DNA of 39,183 nucleotides, from contig QHMY01000097.1 in the NCBI GenBank assembly GCA_003218305.1, positions 1 through 39,183 on the forward strand, given 5' to 3'. Shown here piece after piece: positions 25,404-32,318 of the stretch. The stretch comes from Verrucomicrobiota bacterium (GTDB lineage Bacteria > Verrucomicrobiota > Verrucomicrobiia > Chthoniobacterales > UBA10450). The notes under the pieces are model-generated. The model was not told the origin of the DNA. It was given only the letters and a program-made list of their open reading frames with translations, and did not search any database. The translations under genes and the position numbers were made by a program. Positions within the stretch are counted from its first letter, which is position 1. Every line of letters begins with the position of its first letter.

Positions 25404-26678
25404 ATGATTTCTTCAGCCTCAGCTACACTCTTGCGTTCCGCGTTTGAGGCAGCGATTGCCGCCGTGGATCCTTGGCGATGTCTGCCGCCGTTTCTTCCTG
25501 CTCCCCCTTCCGGAAGAACGCTCGTCATCGGTGCCGGGAAGGCCGCGGCGTCGATGGCCCGCGCTGTGGAAGAACATTGGCCTGGGGATCTTTCCGGCCT
25601 GGTCGTGACTCGCTACGGACATGGCGCGCCGACTTCGAGAATCAAAGTCATAGAGGCGGGTCACCCCGTGCCGGACGCCGCGGGACTGGCCGCCGCCAAA
25701 CAGATCAAGGATTCGGTTTCCGATCTCGGGCCGGACGATTTGGTGCTTTGCCTGATTTCTGGCGGAGGCTCGGCGCTCCTCGCGTTGCCCGCTCCCGGCA
25801 TTCTTCTGGAAGACAAGCAGGCCATTGGGAACGTCCTTTTGAAATCCGGCGCCTCCATTCACGAGATCAATTGCGTTCGCAAACATCTCTCCGCGATCAA
25901 GGGCGGCCGATTGGCCCTGGCCACCGCGCCTGCCAGGGTGGTGACCCTTATTATTTCCGACGTGCCTGGCAACGATCCGTCCGTTATCGCGTCGGGTCCG
26001 AGTGTTCCAGATCCGACCACGACGGCCGACGCGCTGGCGGTTTTAAAAAAAAACCGGATCGCCGTGTCGTCCGCCGTGAATGAATTTCTCCACGGGCCGG
26101 AAGCAGAAACGCCCAAGCCGGGCGCCGCGTGCTTTGAGAAGAATGAGGTTCACGTGATCGCCACTTCGCAGGATGCTCTGGCGGCGGCGGCCGACGTCGC
26201 CCGGAAACATGGAGTAAATCCCGTTATCCTCGGCTACGCTGTTGAAGGCGAGGCCCGCGATGTCGCTCTGGTGCAGGCAGAAATCGCCCGGCAAATTGCG
26301 GATCGCGGTGAGCCGGCGCGATCTCCGTGCTTGTTGCTCTCGGGGGGAGAAACAACCGTCACCGTGCGCGGCGCTGGCCGGGGCGGACGAAACACGGAGT
26401 TCCTTCTTGCCCTGGCCATCGCACTGGAGGGAAACCCCGATGTCCACGCCATCGCCTGCGATACCGATGGCATCGATGGAACGGAAAACAACGCGGGCGC
26501 CCTTATCGCGCCCGACACCCTGGCCCGCGCACGCGCTCTCGGACTGGACGCCGCGACTGAACTTGCAGCCAACAACGCTTTCTCATTCTTCGAAGCGCTC
26601 GATGACCTCGTGATGACCGGGCCAACGCTGACGAACGTGAGCGACTTCCGCGCGGTGCTCCATCACCGCGTTCGCTGA
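25404..26678 (+). CDS. Glycerate 2-kinase (MOFRL family, GckA/TtuD-like)
   Basis: A 424-residue enzyme that would phosphorylate D-glycerate to 2-phosphoglycerate in the cytosol, linking glyoxylate, serine or sugar-acid breakdown to lower glycolysis. Family marks in order are VIGAGKAAASMARAVEE near residue 45, CLISGGGSALLALP near 118-131, HEINCVRKHLSAIKGGRLA near 156-174, SDVPGNDPSVIASGP near 189-203, and the MOFRL part LLLSGGETTVTVRGAGRGGRNTEFLLA near 310-335. The final phrase TGPTLTNVSDFRAVL is also conserved. The ATG at 25404 has GGAAGG seven bases upstream; the frame extends 21 codons further without family similarity. A run of nine A bases (26045-26053) lies inside the coding sequence. 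It converges on the CPBP protease gene with only six bases between stops. Confidence 0.93.
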   Translation: MISSASATLLRSAFEAAIAAVDPWRCLPPFLPAPPSGRTLVIGAGKAAASMARAVEEHWPGDLSGLVVTRYGHGAPTSRIKVIEAGHPVPDAAGLAAAKQIKDSVSDLGPDDLVLCLISGGGSALLALPAPGILLEDKQAIGNVLLKSGASIHEINCVRKHLSAIKGGRLALATAPARVVTLIISDVPGNDPSVIASGPSVPDPTTTADALAVLKKNRIAVSSAVNEFLHGPEAETPKPGAACFEKNEVHVIATSQDALAAAADVARKHGVNPVILGYAVEGEARDVALVQAEIARQIADRGEPARSPCLLLSGGETTVTVRGAGRGGRNTEFLLALAIALEGNPDVHAIACDTDGIDGTENNAGALIAPDTLARARALGLDAATELAANNAFSFFEALDDLVMTGPTLTNVSDFRAVLHHRVR

Positions 26679-26684
26679 ACCCCG

Positions 26685-27578
26685 CTAGGCCGCAATTATT
26701 GGAACCGGCTGGCGCCGCAGATGCAGCCAGAGCGCCCCATTCGCCAGGAGAATGGTAACCAGTCCAGGCACACCGGTGATGCCTGAAGTAAACATGGTTC
26801 CGCCATGGAGGAAGATGCTTAATGTCGCAGCGGCGTTGAACGTGCCGTGGAAGACGGCTGCGGCCAACACAGATTGCGCGCGCAAACGCACATAACCAAT
26901 CAGAGGCGAGAGAAGCATGGTGAAAGCGATCATCACGATCGGGCCCGCGACGGGGTGGCCGGGATAATTGAGGCCGGCTACGATTAAGGGCAGATGCCAG
27001 AGGCCCCAGAAAAACCCGATCACGAGTGACGACCGCCAAAAGCCGAGCGGCTCGAGTTCGCGCTGCAACAGTCCTCGCCAACCAAGTTCTTCGCCGAACC
27101 CTGCGACAGCATTAATAGTCGGGCCTGCGCCCAAGACTTGGAATAACGAGAGGAACAGAAGGACGCCAGGTTTCGCCAGGAGCGTGTGTTCAAGCTCTCT
27201 TTGCATGTCGGCTAGTTGCTGAGGTGGCACCTTGCCGGCTAAGGCGACTGCCAGCGCGTCCAGTCCGGTCATTAATGAAACCCCCGGGAGGAAAAGGCTA
27301 ACGGCGAGCGCCACCCCCACGAGCAACAACGGCAACAGCCACGCTATCGCCAGCCACGACAGCCTTGGATTCCGCACACCCAGATCGCGCATGGGCTCTT
27401 TCCAAATCAACCTCTGGGTAATGAAAGCCGCGGTGGCTGGCGTGAACATGCCGACAAATGCGAACGCGACAAAGGCACCCGAATCGATCCGGCCACCCAA
27501 CGCGAAGAAACCAAGCTCGAGCGTCCACGCCAGGGCATAAGCCAGAACGAGAAAAAGAAGAGCCTTCTTCGAAAGCAT
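26685..27578 (-). CDS. CPBP-family intramembrane metalloprotease (CAAX protease-like)
   Basis: A 297-residue membrane protein with about eight helices. The three motifs of the Abi/CPBP family are present: EE-x3-R in FGEELGWRG (Glu163, Glu164, Arg168), the His motif in FFWGLWHLP (His195), and the third motif HGTFN near residue 248. Those residues coordinate the catalytic metal, so the protein should be an active intramembrane peptidase; relatives act in prenyl-protein processing, bacteriocin immunity or signalling. The start is the ATG at 27578; a TTG one codon upstream is less likely. It is monocistronic, convergent with glycerate kinase and divergent from the small lipoprotein gene. Its substrate cannot be inferred. 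Confidence 0.92.
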   Translation of the reverse strand: MLSKKALLFLVLAYALAWTLELGFFALGGRIDSGAFVAFAFVGMFTPATAAFITQRLIWKEPMRDLGVRNPRLSWLAIAWLLPLLLVGVALAVSLFLPGVSLMTGLDALAVALAGKVPPQQLADMQRELEHTLLAKPGVLLFLSLFQVLGAGPTINAVAGFGEELGWRGLLQRELEPLGFWRSSLVIGFFWGLWHLPLIVAGLNYPGHPVAGPIVMIAFTMLLSPLIGYVRLRAQSVLAAAVFHGTFNAAATLSIFLHGGTMFTSGITGVPGLVTILLANGALWLHLRRQPVPIIAA

Positions 27579-27683
27579 CAACTCTAGAGATTATTTGGAA
27601 ACGATCGCCGCGCCAAGAGCTCGTCGCCCGGGACGATCGATTTCTGCTGGAAATCATGGCTCACGCCCGTCATGATCCCGCCC

Positions 27684-28073
27684 ATGAAAACACAACTTCT
27701 CGCGCGAATTGTTCTCGCCGCCGTGGCGGTGCTGTTGCTGCAAGCTTGCGCCACCACGACGCCGACTTCCGGACCCGCCGCGCTCACCGGAACGTGGTCG
27801 AATTCACTCGGCACGGTTTGGACCATGGCCGCCGATGGCACTTTCGAGGTCGACCTCAATCACGATGGGAAACGCGATGCCTGGGGCAAGTGCACGATCG
27901 AAGGCGACACGATGACGATCGTAGGCACCGGCGGCGTTGTTCCGAAAGGCTGCGCCAAGACGACTGGTGTTTACCACTTCACGCGGGGCACCAACACGCT
28001 TCACTTCGCCCTGGTGAAGGACCCCTGCCCGGAGCGCCGGAAAAATCTGATCCAAGACTGGACGAAGAAGTAA
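27684..28073 (+). CDS. Small lipoprotein, function unknown
   Basis: A 129-residue protein with a lipoprotein signal: MKTQLLARIVLAAVAVLLLQAC, lipobox LQAC with the acylated Cys at residue 22. The mature part has a short Thr/Pro-rich linker then a compact beta-rich domain (LTGTWSNSLGTVWTMAADGTFEVDLNHDGKRDAWG...), which resembles small lipocalin-like or copper-resistance-like beta-barrel proteins in rhythm only. NHDGKRD has the spacing of an EF-type or dockerin-like Ca-binding loop, untested. The ATG at 27684 is chosen over 27672 because it starts the signal peptide cleanly. A GTCAGATCC hairpin lies just after the stop codon. Confidence 0.75.
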   Translation: MKTQLLARIVLAAVAVLLLQACATTTPTSGPAALTGTWSNSLGTVWTMAADGTFEVDLNHDGKRDAWGKCTIEGDTMTIVGTGGVVPKGCAKTTGVYHFTRGTNTLHFALVKDPCPERRKNLIQDWTKK

Positions 28074-28081
28074 GCGCGCTT

Positions 28082-28101
28082 GTCAGATCCGGGGATCTGA
28101 C
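28082..28101. repeat. GTCAGATCC hairpin
   Basis: GTCAGATCC-GG-GGATCTGAC, nine-base perfect arms, 8 bp after the lipoprotein gene stop. It may act as an RNA-level transcript end or be another interspersed repeat; there is no T-run. Confidence 0.6.
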
Positions 28102-28104
28102 CAT

Positions 28105-28149
28105 TGGAGGGCTGAGTTCTGCGAAGCCGCCGATTTCCTGCTCCTGATC
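28105..28149. repeat. 45-bp interspersed direct repeat, copy 1
   Basis: Matches 28779-28823 at 42 of 45 positions by eye; starts TGGAGGGCTGAG and ends in GATTTCCTGCTC plus the first hexamers of a GAKCAN tract. A 13-bp fragment of the same unit (GGGCTGAGCTCTG) recurs at 28171. Confidence 0.7.
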
Positions 28150-28166
28150 ATGATCACGAGCATTAC
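28131..28166. repeat. Degenerate hexamer tract (GAKCAN family)
   Basis: Six-base period through CTGCTC, CTGATC, ATGATC, ACGAGC, ATTACC; contained in the gap between the lipoprotein gene and the STAS-like gene. Confidence 0.65.
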
Positions 28167-28220
28167 CGTCGGGCTGAGCTCTGCCACGCCTGGGTATGGG
28201 GCCAAACAAAGGCTCGCGGG

Positions 28221-28592
28221 TTAGTTCTCCGCGGCCAACGCCTCGTCCGCTTCGGCCGCGCTCGCGCACGTCAGGATGCGAATATCGCGGCTGTAATGGA
28301 AGAACGACATGATTTGCAACCCGATGTCGCGCGTTGGATCGGGAATGATTCGCACGACTTCCGCCACGCCGGCGGCATTGCACATTTCCATGATCTCGGC
28401 GATGACCGGCGAACAAGCCGTGTCCATCCCTCGCAGCTCGGTCAGGTCCACTATTAACCGGAAGCCGGGCTGCAGGATTGTGAACGCGAGGCGGACTTCG
28501 TCAGCGCAGCTCCGGGTCTCGTCCGGCGTTACAAACCCGCCATAGGAAATCCTCAGCGTATCGCTCTCTTGATCGAGCAGGACGTTAAACAT
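28221..28592 (-). CDS. STAS-like small cytosolic protein
   Basis: A 123-residue soluble protein with the alternating strand and helix rhythm of STAS domains: strand MFNVLLDQESDTLRISYGG, a helix ETRSCADEVRLAF, then FRLIVDLTELRGMDTACSPVIAEIMEMC, where DLTELRGMDTAC aligns with the anti-sigma antagonist motif around the phosphorylatable Ser/Thr (here Thr in MDTAC). STAS proteins include SpoIIAA-type anti-anti-sigma factors and MlaB, the cytosolic regulator of Mla lipid transporters. This gene follows the MlaE-MlaF-MlaD operon on the same strand, separated by a 28-residue peptide gene and repeats, which makes an MlaB-like role worth testing. Equally it may belong to the group of unassigned STAS-fold proteins common in soil bacteria. 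Confidence 0.65.
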   Translation of the reverse strand: MFNVLLDQESDTLRISYGGFVTPDETRSCADEVRLAFTILQPGFRLIVDLTELRGMDTACSPVIAEIMEMCNAAGVAEVVRIIPDPTRDIGLQIMSFFHYSRDIRILTCASAAEADEALAAEN

Positions 28593-28605
28593 CTTTCGTC
28601 TGGCC

Positions 28606-28692
28606 TTACTCAGTGCGGCTGAGTGTCCGGCCGATCATGCAGGCGCAACTGGCGATCATCAGGATGGTGGTCAACACAACTACGTATTCCAT
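28606..28692 (-). CDS. 28-residue single-helix membrane peptide
   Basis: A small gene found by reading the gap upstream of the STAS-like gene. The start ATG (28692) has a perfect AAAAGGAGG five bases upstream (28698-28706). The peptide begins MEYVVVLTTILMIASCACMI, which is one hydrophobic helix with two cysteines, and ends GRTLSRTE before a TAA; the basic C-terminal tail would face the cytosol. It ends 13 bases before the STAS-like start, so the two are probably co-transcribed. I recognise no family. The strong ribosome binding site is the main evidence that it is translated; few other genes in the window have one as good. Confidence 0.65.
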   Translation of the reverse strand: MEYVVVLTTILMIASCACMIGRTLSRTE

Positions 28693-28778
28693 AAGAGCCT
28701 CCTTTTCGCTCTTCATTTTGCGTGTCTCCCGAGCGGGCTGCTCATCACGCTTTGGCTTTTGCTGTGCAAAAATTGCCG

Positions 28779-28823
28779 TGGAGGGCTGAGCTCTGCGAAG
28801 CCTCCGATTTCCTGCTTCTGATC
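28779..28823. repeat. 45-bp interspersed direct repeat, copy 2
   Basis: Same 45-bp unit as 28105-28149 with three substitutions. Both copies lead directly into GAKCAN-type hexamers, so the unit and the hexamer tract probably move or grow together. Confidence 0.7.
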
Positions 28824-28862
28824 TTAATCCTGATCCGGGGCTCCAGTGTCGCCGTCCGCAAA

Positions 28863-28892
28863 GATCATGAGCAGGATCATGATCACGAGCAG
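28863..28892. repeat. Degenerate hexamer tract (GAKCAN family)
   Basis: Five units: GATCAT, GAGCAG, GATCAT, GATCAC, GAGCAG, ending 20 bp from the MCE gene's stop codon. Confidence 0.75.
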
Positions 28893-28912
28893 GACCGATT
28901 GACCGAAACCAA

Positions 28913-29815
28913 CTACGGCTGCTTCGCCGGCAACGGTTTCTGGCTTTTGAGGATCTCCGCCTCGGGCGTCAGCTTGTTGGTTTTTCCGCTGAAGATTAAC
29001 CGGTTAGGCTTTTCGCCCAACGCCTCGGTCAGCGCCTTGGCGTGGGTGCTGACTACTTTCAAGTTCAGCAAAATCACCCGCAACTCTCTCATCTGATCCT
29101 GAAGCTGCTTGTCGGTTGTGCCGATGAACTTGCCCGCGGTATCAAAAACCGAGTTCGCGTTTTTTTCCACGGTATCGAGGCCGAGGATGATTTTCTTGAG
29201 CTCGTCCACGTCTGTTTTCACGGTATCGAGCAGCGGTGAAAACTTTGGCAGGAATTCTCCCAGTTCGCTCTTCACACTGGTGATGGCTCCATCCAGGTTC
29301 GCGACCGTGCCATTGAGGTTATCGATCAGCTTGTTCGCGTTCTCGAAGAGCGGCCCGGCGGCGGCGGTGATCTGCTCGATCCCGTAGGATGGGTGGCCTT
29401 CGATTGTGGCGTTGTTTGCCAGCGTTTCTGTCCCGGGTGTTCCGGCCGAGAGCGCGACAAACCTCGGCGCGAGCAAAGTGTCCGAGCTCAGTGTCGCCGT
29501 CACGTCCGCCGGCAACGGTGGAACGTTTTCATCGAGGCTCACCGTCACCCGCACGGCATTTCTCTTGTTCGGCGCGGACTCGCGTTGCTCGGCGCTCAAA
29601 TGGTGGATCGCGATCACGCGACCCGCCGGCGCACCGGCGTAGCGGACCTCCGAATGGAGCTTGATTCCGGTGACGTCTTCGTAGTCGATTTGCAACGTTC
29701 GCGTCGATTTTTTTAAGCGGTAGCCGGAAAGAGCGAAGGTCAGGGCCGCGAGCAGGACAACGCTGCACGCGATCACGGCAAGGGCGACGAGGTAATCGGA
29801 GAGATTTCGTTTCAT
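28913..29815 (-). CDS. mlaD: MlaD/MCE-domain lipid-transport protein
   Basis: A 300-residue periplasmic protein anchored by one N-terminal helix (about residues 9-30). The MCE domain occupies roughly 38-145 (LQIDYEDVTGIKLHSEVRYAGAPAGRVIAI is the typical strand-turn pattern). A long helical region then runs to about 265 (NANKLIDNLNGTVANLDGAITSVKSELGE), as in YrbD/PqiB-type subunits, and would form a periplasmic channel or tether. The tail is Lys/Pro-rich. MlaD hexamers sit on the MlaFE transporter and pass phospholipids between membranes. Its ATG overlaps the stop of the ATPase gene (ATGA at 29812-29815). No mlaC gene was seen in the window. It is longer than E. coli MlaD (about 183 residues), so it may belong to the extended MCE subgroup with a built-in helical needle. 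Confidence 0.9.
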   Translation of the reverse strand: MKRNLSDYLVALAVIACSVVLLAALTFALSGYRLKKSTRTLQIDYEDVTGIKLHSEVRYAGAPAGRVIAIHHLSAEQRESAPNKRNAVRVTVSLDENVPPLPADVTATLSSDTLLAPRFVALSAGTPGTETLANNATIEGHPSYGIEQITAAAGPLFENANKLIDNLNGTVANLDGAITSVKSELGEFLPKFSPLLDTVKTDVDELKKIILGLDTVEKNANSVFDTAGKFIGTTDKQLQDQMRELRVILLNLKVVSTHAKALTEALGEKPNRLIFSGKTNKLTPEAEILKSQKPLPAKQP

Positions 29816-30666
29816 GGGAGCTTGTGGCGGAAGCGGTGCCGGGCCGAAACGAGGGGGCGTGCCTTCACGTGGGGATGATGCTCGTGATCATCCTGGGAAA
29901 GGTTGAGTGGCATGGGACCGTCGGGTTCACCGTTGATGAATTGCTGCACTTCGGGATCCGGGCTGGTGCGAATTTCGTCCGGAGAACCTTGCGCGATAAC
30001 GATGCCGCGTCCGAGCATAATCATGCGCGTGGCAATGCGAAAGGCGCTCGTCATATCGTGAGTCACGACGACCGCCGTCATGCCCGCTCCGTGAGTGAGC
30101 TTCAGCGTGAGCTTATCCACCACCGCCGTCATGATGGGATCCAGCCCCGAGGTGGGTTCGTCGCTGAAGAGGAGCTCGGGATCGAGGGCCAAAGCCCGGG
30201 CGAGCCCGACGCGCTTTCGCATCCCGCCGCTGATCTCCGCCGGCTTGAGATTCTCGAAGCCGTTCAGTCCAACCGCCTGAAGCTTTTGGGCAACCGTTTC
30301 CTGGATTTCCTCGGCCGACATGTCGGTGTGTTGCCAGAGCGGCAGCGCCACATTTTCACCCACGGTGAGCGAAGCGAGAAGGGCGCCCGATTGAAATAAC
30401 ATCCCAAAACGCCGCCGGACATCATCGAGTCGCCGGTCGTTCATGGTGGTAATTTCGTCGTCGAAAATCTTGATCGAACCGGCCGTCGGCTTCATCACCC
30501 CGATGATGTGGCGCAGCAACGTGCTCTTGCCGCAACCGCTCCCGCCCATGATCACCAGGGTCTCGCCCCGGAGGACCTTCAACGAGATGCCGTTGATCAC
30601 GGTGCGACTCCCGAATTTTCGGACGAGATCGGTGACTTCTACGACTGGCTCGGTTTCGGGATTCAT
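29812..30666 (-). CDS. mlaF: MlaF-like ABC ATPase of a lipid transporter
   Basis: A 284-residue ATPase beginning MNPETEPVVEVTDLVRKFG. Walker A is GGSGCGKST at residues 41-49, Q-loop in FQSGALL near 91-97, signature ISGGM at 145-149, Walker B LLFSDEP at 165-171 and switch His203. The pairing of FQSGALL with SGGMRKRVGLARALA is characteristic of MlaF/Ttg2A. It energises MlaE for phospholipid movement. The start at 30666 overlaps the MlaE stop (30663) by ATGA, and its own stop overlaps the MlaD start the same way. The frame extends upstream to 30924, but that part is MlaE read out of frame. The C-terminus carries about 25 extra residues rich in His and Arg (DDHEHHPHVKARPLVSARHRF). Confidence 0.92.
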   Translation of the reverse strand: MNPETEPVVEVTDLVRKFGSRTVINGISLKVLRGETLVIMGGSGCGKSTLLRHIIGVMKPTAGSIKIFDDEITTMNDRRLDDVRRRFGMLFQSGALLASLTVGENVALPLWQHTDMSAEEIQETVAQKLQAVGLNGFENLKPAEISGGMRKRVGLARALALDPELLFSDEPTSGLDPIMTAVVDKLTLKLTHGAGMTAVVVTHDMTSAFRIATRMIMLGRGIVIAQGSPDEIRTSPDPEVQQFINGEPDGPMPLNLSQDDHEHHPHVKARPLVSARHRFRHKLP

Positions 30667-31400
30667 GCGAAAAAAAAGACCGCGGTGAGAATGGCGTTCG
30701 TGACCAGCATGGCGAGGAGTCCTTGCACGACCGAGGAAGTCGTCGCCTGGCCCACACCCTCCGCGCCCCCTTCCACATGGAGACCAGCGTTGCAGGCGAT
30801 CGTGATAATGATCCAGGCGAAGACCGCGCTCTTGATCATGCCCGAATACAAATCCCAGGTATCCGCGCTCTCGAGCGCGCGAAGCACGTAACCGGCCGTA
30901 TTGAAATCGAGGGCAAAACGGCACACGGCCCAGCCGCCCAGCACGCCAATGTAATTTCCCAGGATCGTCAGGGCCGGCAGCATGACGAGCATCGCGAGGA
31001 AGCGGGGGACAATTAGATAGCTGATGGGATTAATCGCCATCACTTCCAGCGCCTCGATTTCTTCGGACACTTTCATTGTGCCCAACTCCGCGGCCACGGC
31101 CGACCCGCTCCGCCCGATCACGATCACGGCGATCAAGACTGGACCCATTTCCCGCAAGAGCGTGATCATGACCAGGTCGGGAACGTAAATCTCCGCGCCG
31201 AGTTGTTTCAGCGAATGCGCAGCCTGCATCGCCAGCGTAACGCCCACGCTGAACGCCGTGAGCGCAACCATGGGAGCCGCGCGCACGCCGATGAAGACCA
31301 TTTGCCGGAAGATGGGGGAGAGCTGGAAGAATTGCCCCCGGAAGGGCGCGACCAGAACCCAGTAAAGCAGGCTAGCGTTAAGCCGGAGAAAATTTCTCAA
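30663..31400 (-). CDS. mlaE: MlaE-like ABC permease of a lipid transporter
   Basis: A 245-residue inner-membrane permease with five to six helices. The conserved MlaE core GPVLIAVIVIGRSGSAVAAELGTMKVSEEIEALEVMAINPISYLIVPR (about residues 86-133) contains the Glu and cytosolic coupling helix that contact MlaF. It is the first gene of an E-F-D operon that uses ATGA overlaps throughout, an order found in many Gram-negative bacteria. Together with the ATPase and MCE protein it should form the inner-membrane Mla complex. No promoter was recognised; the 190 bp upstream are filled by repeats. Confidence 0.93.
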   Translation of the reverse strand: MRNFLRLNASLLYWVLVAPFRGQFFQLSPIFRQMVFIGVRAAPMVALTAFSVGVTLAMQAAHSLKQLGAEIYVPDLVMITLLREMGPVLIAVIVIGRSGSAVAAELGTMKVSEEIEALEVMAINPISYLIVPRFLAMLVMLPALTILGNYIGVLGGWAVCRFALDFNTAGYVLRALESADTWDLYSGMIKSAVFAWIIITIACNAGLHVEGGAEGVGQATTSSVVQGLLAMLVTNAILTAVFFFA

Positions 31401-31454
31401 AATGCGGGGGCAAGGATAACACCGCGGTCTCCAGCATTTCCAGACTAGAAGCGC

Positions 31455-31490
31455 ATCATCCTGCTCCTGATCATGATCTTGCTCCTGATC
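31455..31490. repeat. Degenerate hexamer tract (GAKCAN family)
   Basis: Six units ATCATC, CTGCTC, CTGATC, ATGATC, TTGCTC, CTGATC; reverse-strand reading GATCAG/GAGCAA/GATCAT. It lies upstream of the mlaE start. Confidence 0.75.
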
Positions 31491-31516
31491 TTTCGGGATG
31501 GTGGCGCGTCAACCTC

Positions 31517-31567
31517 GATCACGAGCACGAGCACGAGCACGAGGGACGAGGGACGAGAGACGAGGAC
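31517..31567. repeat. Mixed hexamer-heptamer tract
   Basis: GATCAC then GAGCAC three times (hexamers, 31517-31540), switching without a gap to heptamers GAGGGAC, GAGGGAC, GAGAGAC and a last GAGGAC. In the alternative phase, GACGAGG, the heptamers resemble the GACGAGT phase of the tracts behind the ADOP genes. It lies downstream of the membrane-anchored Spy-like gene. Confidence 0.7.
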
Positions 31568-31587
31568 GATTGCTCTCTTGCGAGAAG

Positions 31588-32010
31588 TTAAGGGGAAGGA
31601 GAGGGGCTATCGGGCGGAGGGGGAGTGAAGCCGTGATGCATCAGGATTTTGTGATGATGGAGTTTCATCTCGTGGAGTTTCTTTTGCTGTTCCGGCGTCA
31701 GTTCCGGCGCGATTTGCCGCTCGGACTCCTCCATCGCATTCCGGACCCGCTGCGCCGTCTCCATCCGGATCGTTTCGAGTTTGGCCGAGCTCGCGTCGAC
31801 GATCGGCGCGATCTTGGCGGCTTGTTCGGGGGTCAGATCGAGGGCGCGCCGTAAATGCTCCCGCATTCGTTCACCCACTTCGCCGGAGTGGGGCGGTCCC
31901 AGGAAGAGACGCCGAACGTGGAGCGAGTGGAGTAATCCGCCGGTCGTCAACCCCGCGACGAAGACGAGCAGGAAGGCGAAGGCCAGCTTCCATTTCAAAG
32001 CGCCGTTCAT
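31588..32010 (-). CDS. Membrane-anchored Spy/CpxP-like (LTxxQ) periplasmic protein
   Basis: A 140-residue protein with a single N-terminal helix (about 7-27, LAFAFLLVFVAGLTTGGLL) and a helical periplasmic part. The family motif occurs twice, LTPEQAAKIAPIV near 59-71 and LTPEQQKKLHEMKLHHHKILMHH near 104-126. LTxxQ proteins act as periplasmic chaperones or metal/stress sensors. A His-rich stretch before the Pro/Ser-rich tail (PPPPDSPSPSP) could bind metal. The start overlaps the stop of the anti-sigma gene by ATGA, so it is the third gene of the sigma operon. It pairs with the secreted LTxxQ protein encoded divergently. Confidence 0.85.
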   Translation of the reverse strand: MNGALKWKLAFAFLLVFVAGLTTGGLLHSLHVRRLFLGPPHSGEVGERMREHLRRALDLTPEQAAKIAPIVDASSAKLETIRMETAQRVRNAMEESERQIAPELTPEQQKKLHEMKLHHHKILMHHGFTPPPPDSPSPSP

Positions 32011-32318
32011 TGCGAAAACTCCGTCTGGATGGCGGAATCGGCGATCGCGTATTCGTTCGTCTGCGGGGCGCTGCGCTGCTCATTCTCGCTGAACTGGCTG
32101 TAAGCGCCGGCACTTGCTAACGCCACCACCGCCAGAGCGACCGCGCCGATTCTCCGGACGAATCGTGTCAGCTCCGCGACGTCACTGGTTTGCCCTGCGC
32201 CCGCTCGCCACATCGCGACGACCCGCGTCGCGAAACCGTAAGGCGCTTCCGGCGCCGCCGGCTCCTCGGCTTTCGCGGCCGAGCGCAGGAGTCGATCGAG
32301 ATTGGAGTCAGCTTTCAT
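32007..32318 (-). CDS. Membrane anti-sigma-like protein
   Basis: A 103-residue protein with a cytosolic N-terminus (MKADSNLDRLLRSAAKAEEP), one membrane helix at about residues 57-75 (AVALAVVALASAGAYSQF) and a short periplasmic tail. It has no zinc-binding HxxxCxxC motif. Its start lies 11 bases inside the sigma-factor gene and its stop overlaps the Spy-like gene start (ATGA). The order sigma, single-helix protein, LTxxQ protein is the usual order of ECF sigma, anti-sigma and periplasmic effector genes; the anti-sigma role is inferred from that context. Confidence 0.75.
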   Translation of the reverse strand: MKADSNLDRLLRSAAKAEEPAAPEAPYGFATRVVAMWRAGAGQTSDVAELTRFVRRIGAVALAVVALASAGAYSQFSENEQRSAPQTNEYAIADSAIQTEFSQ

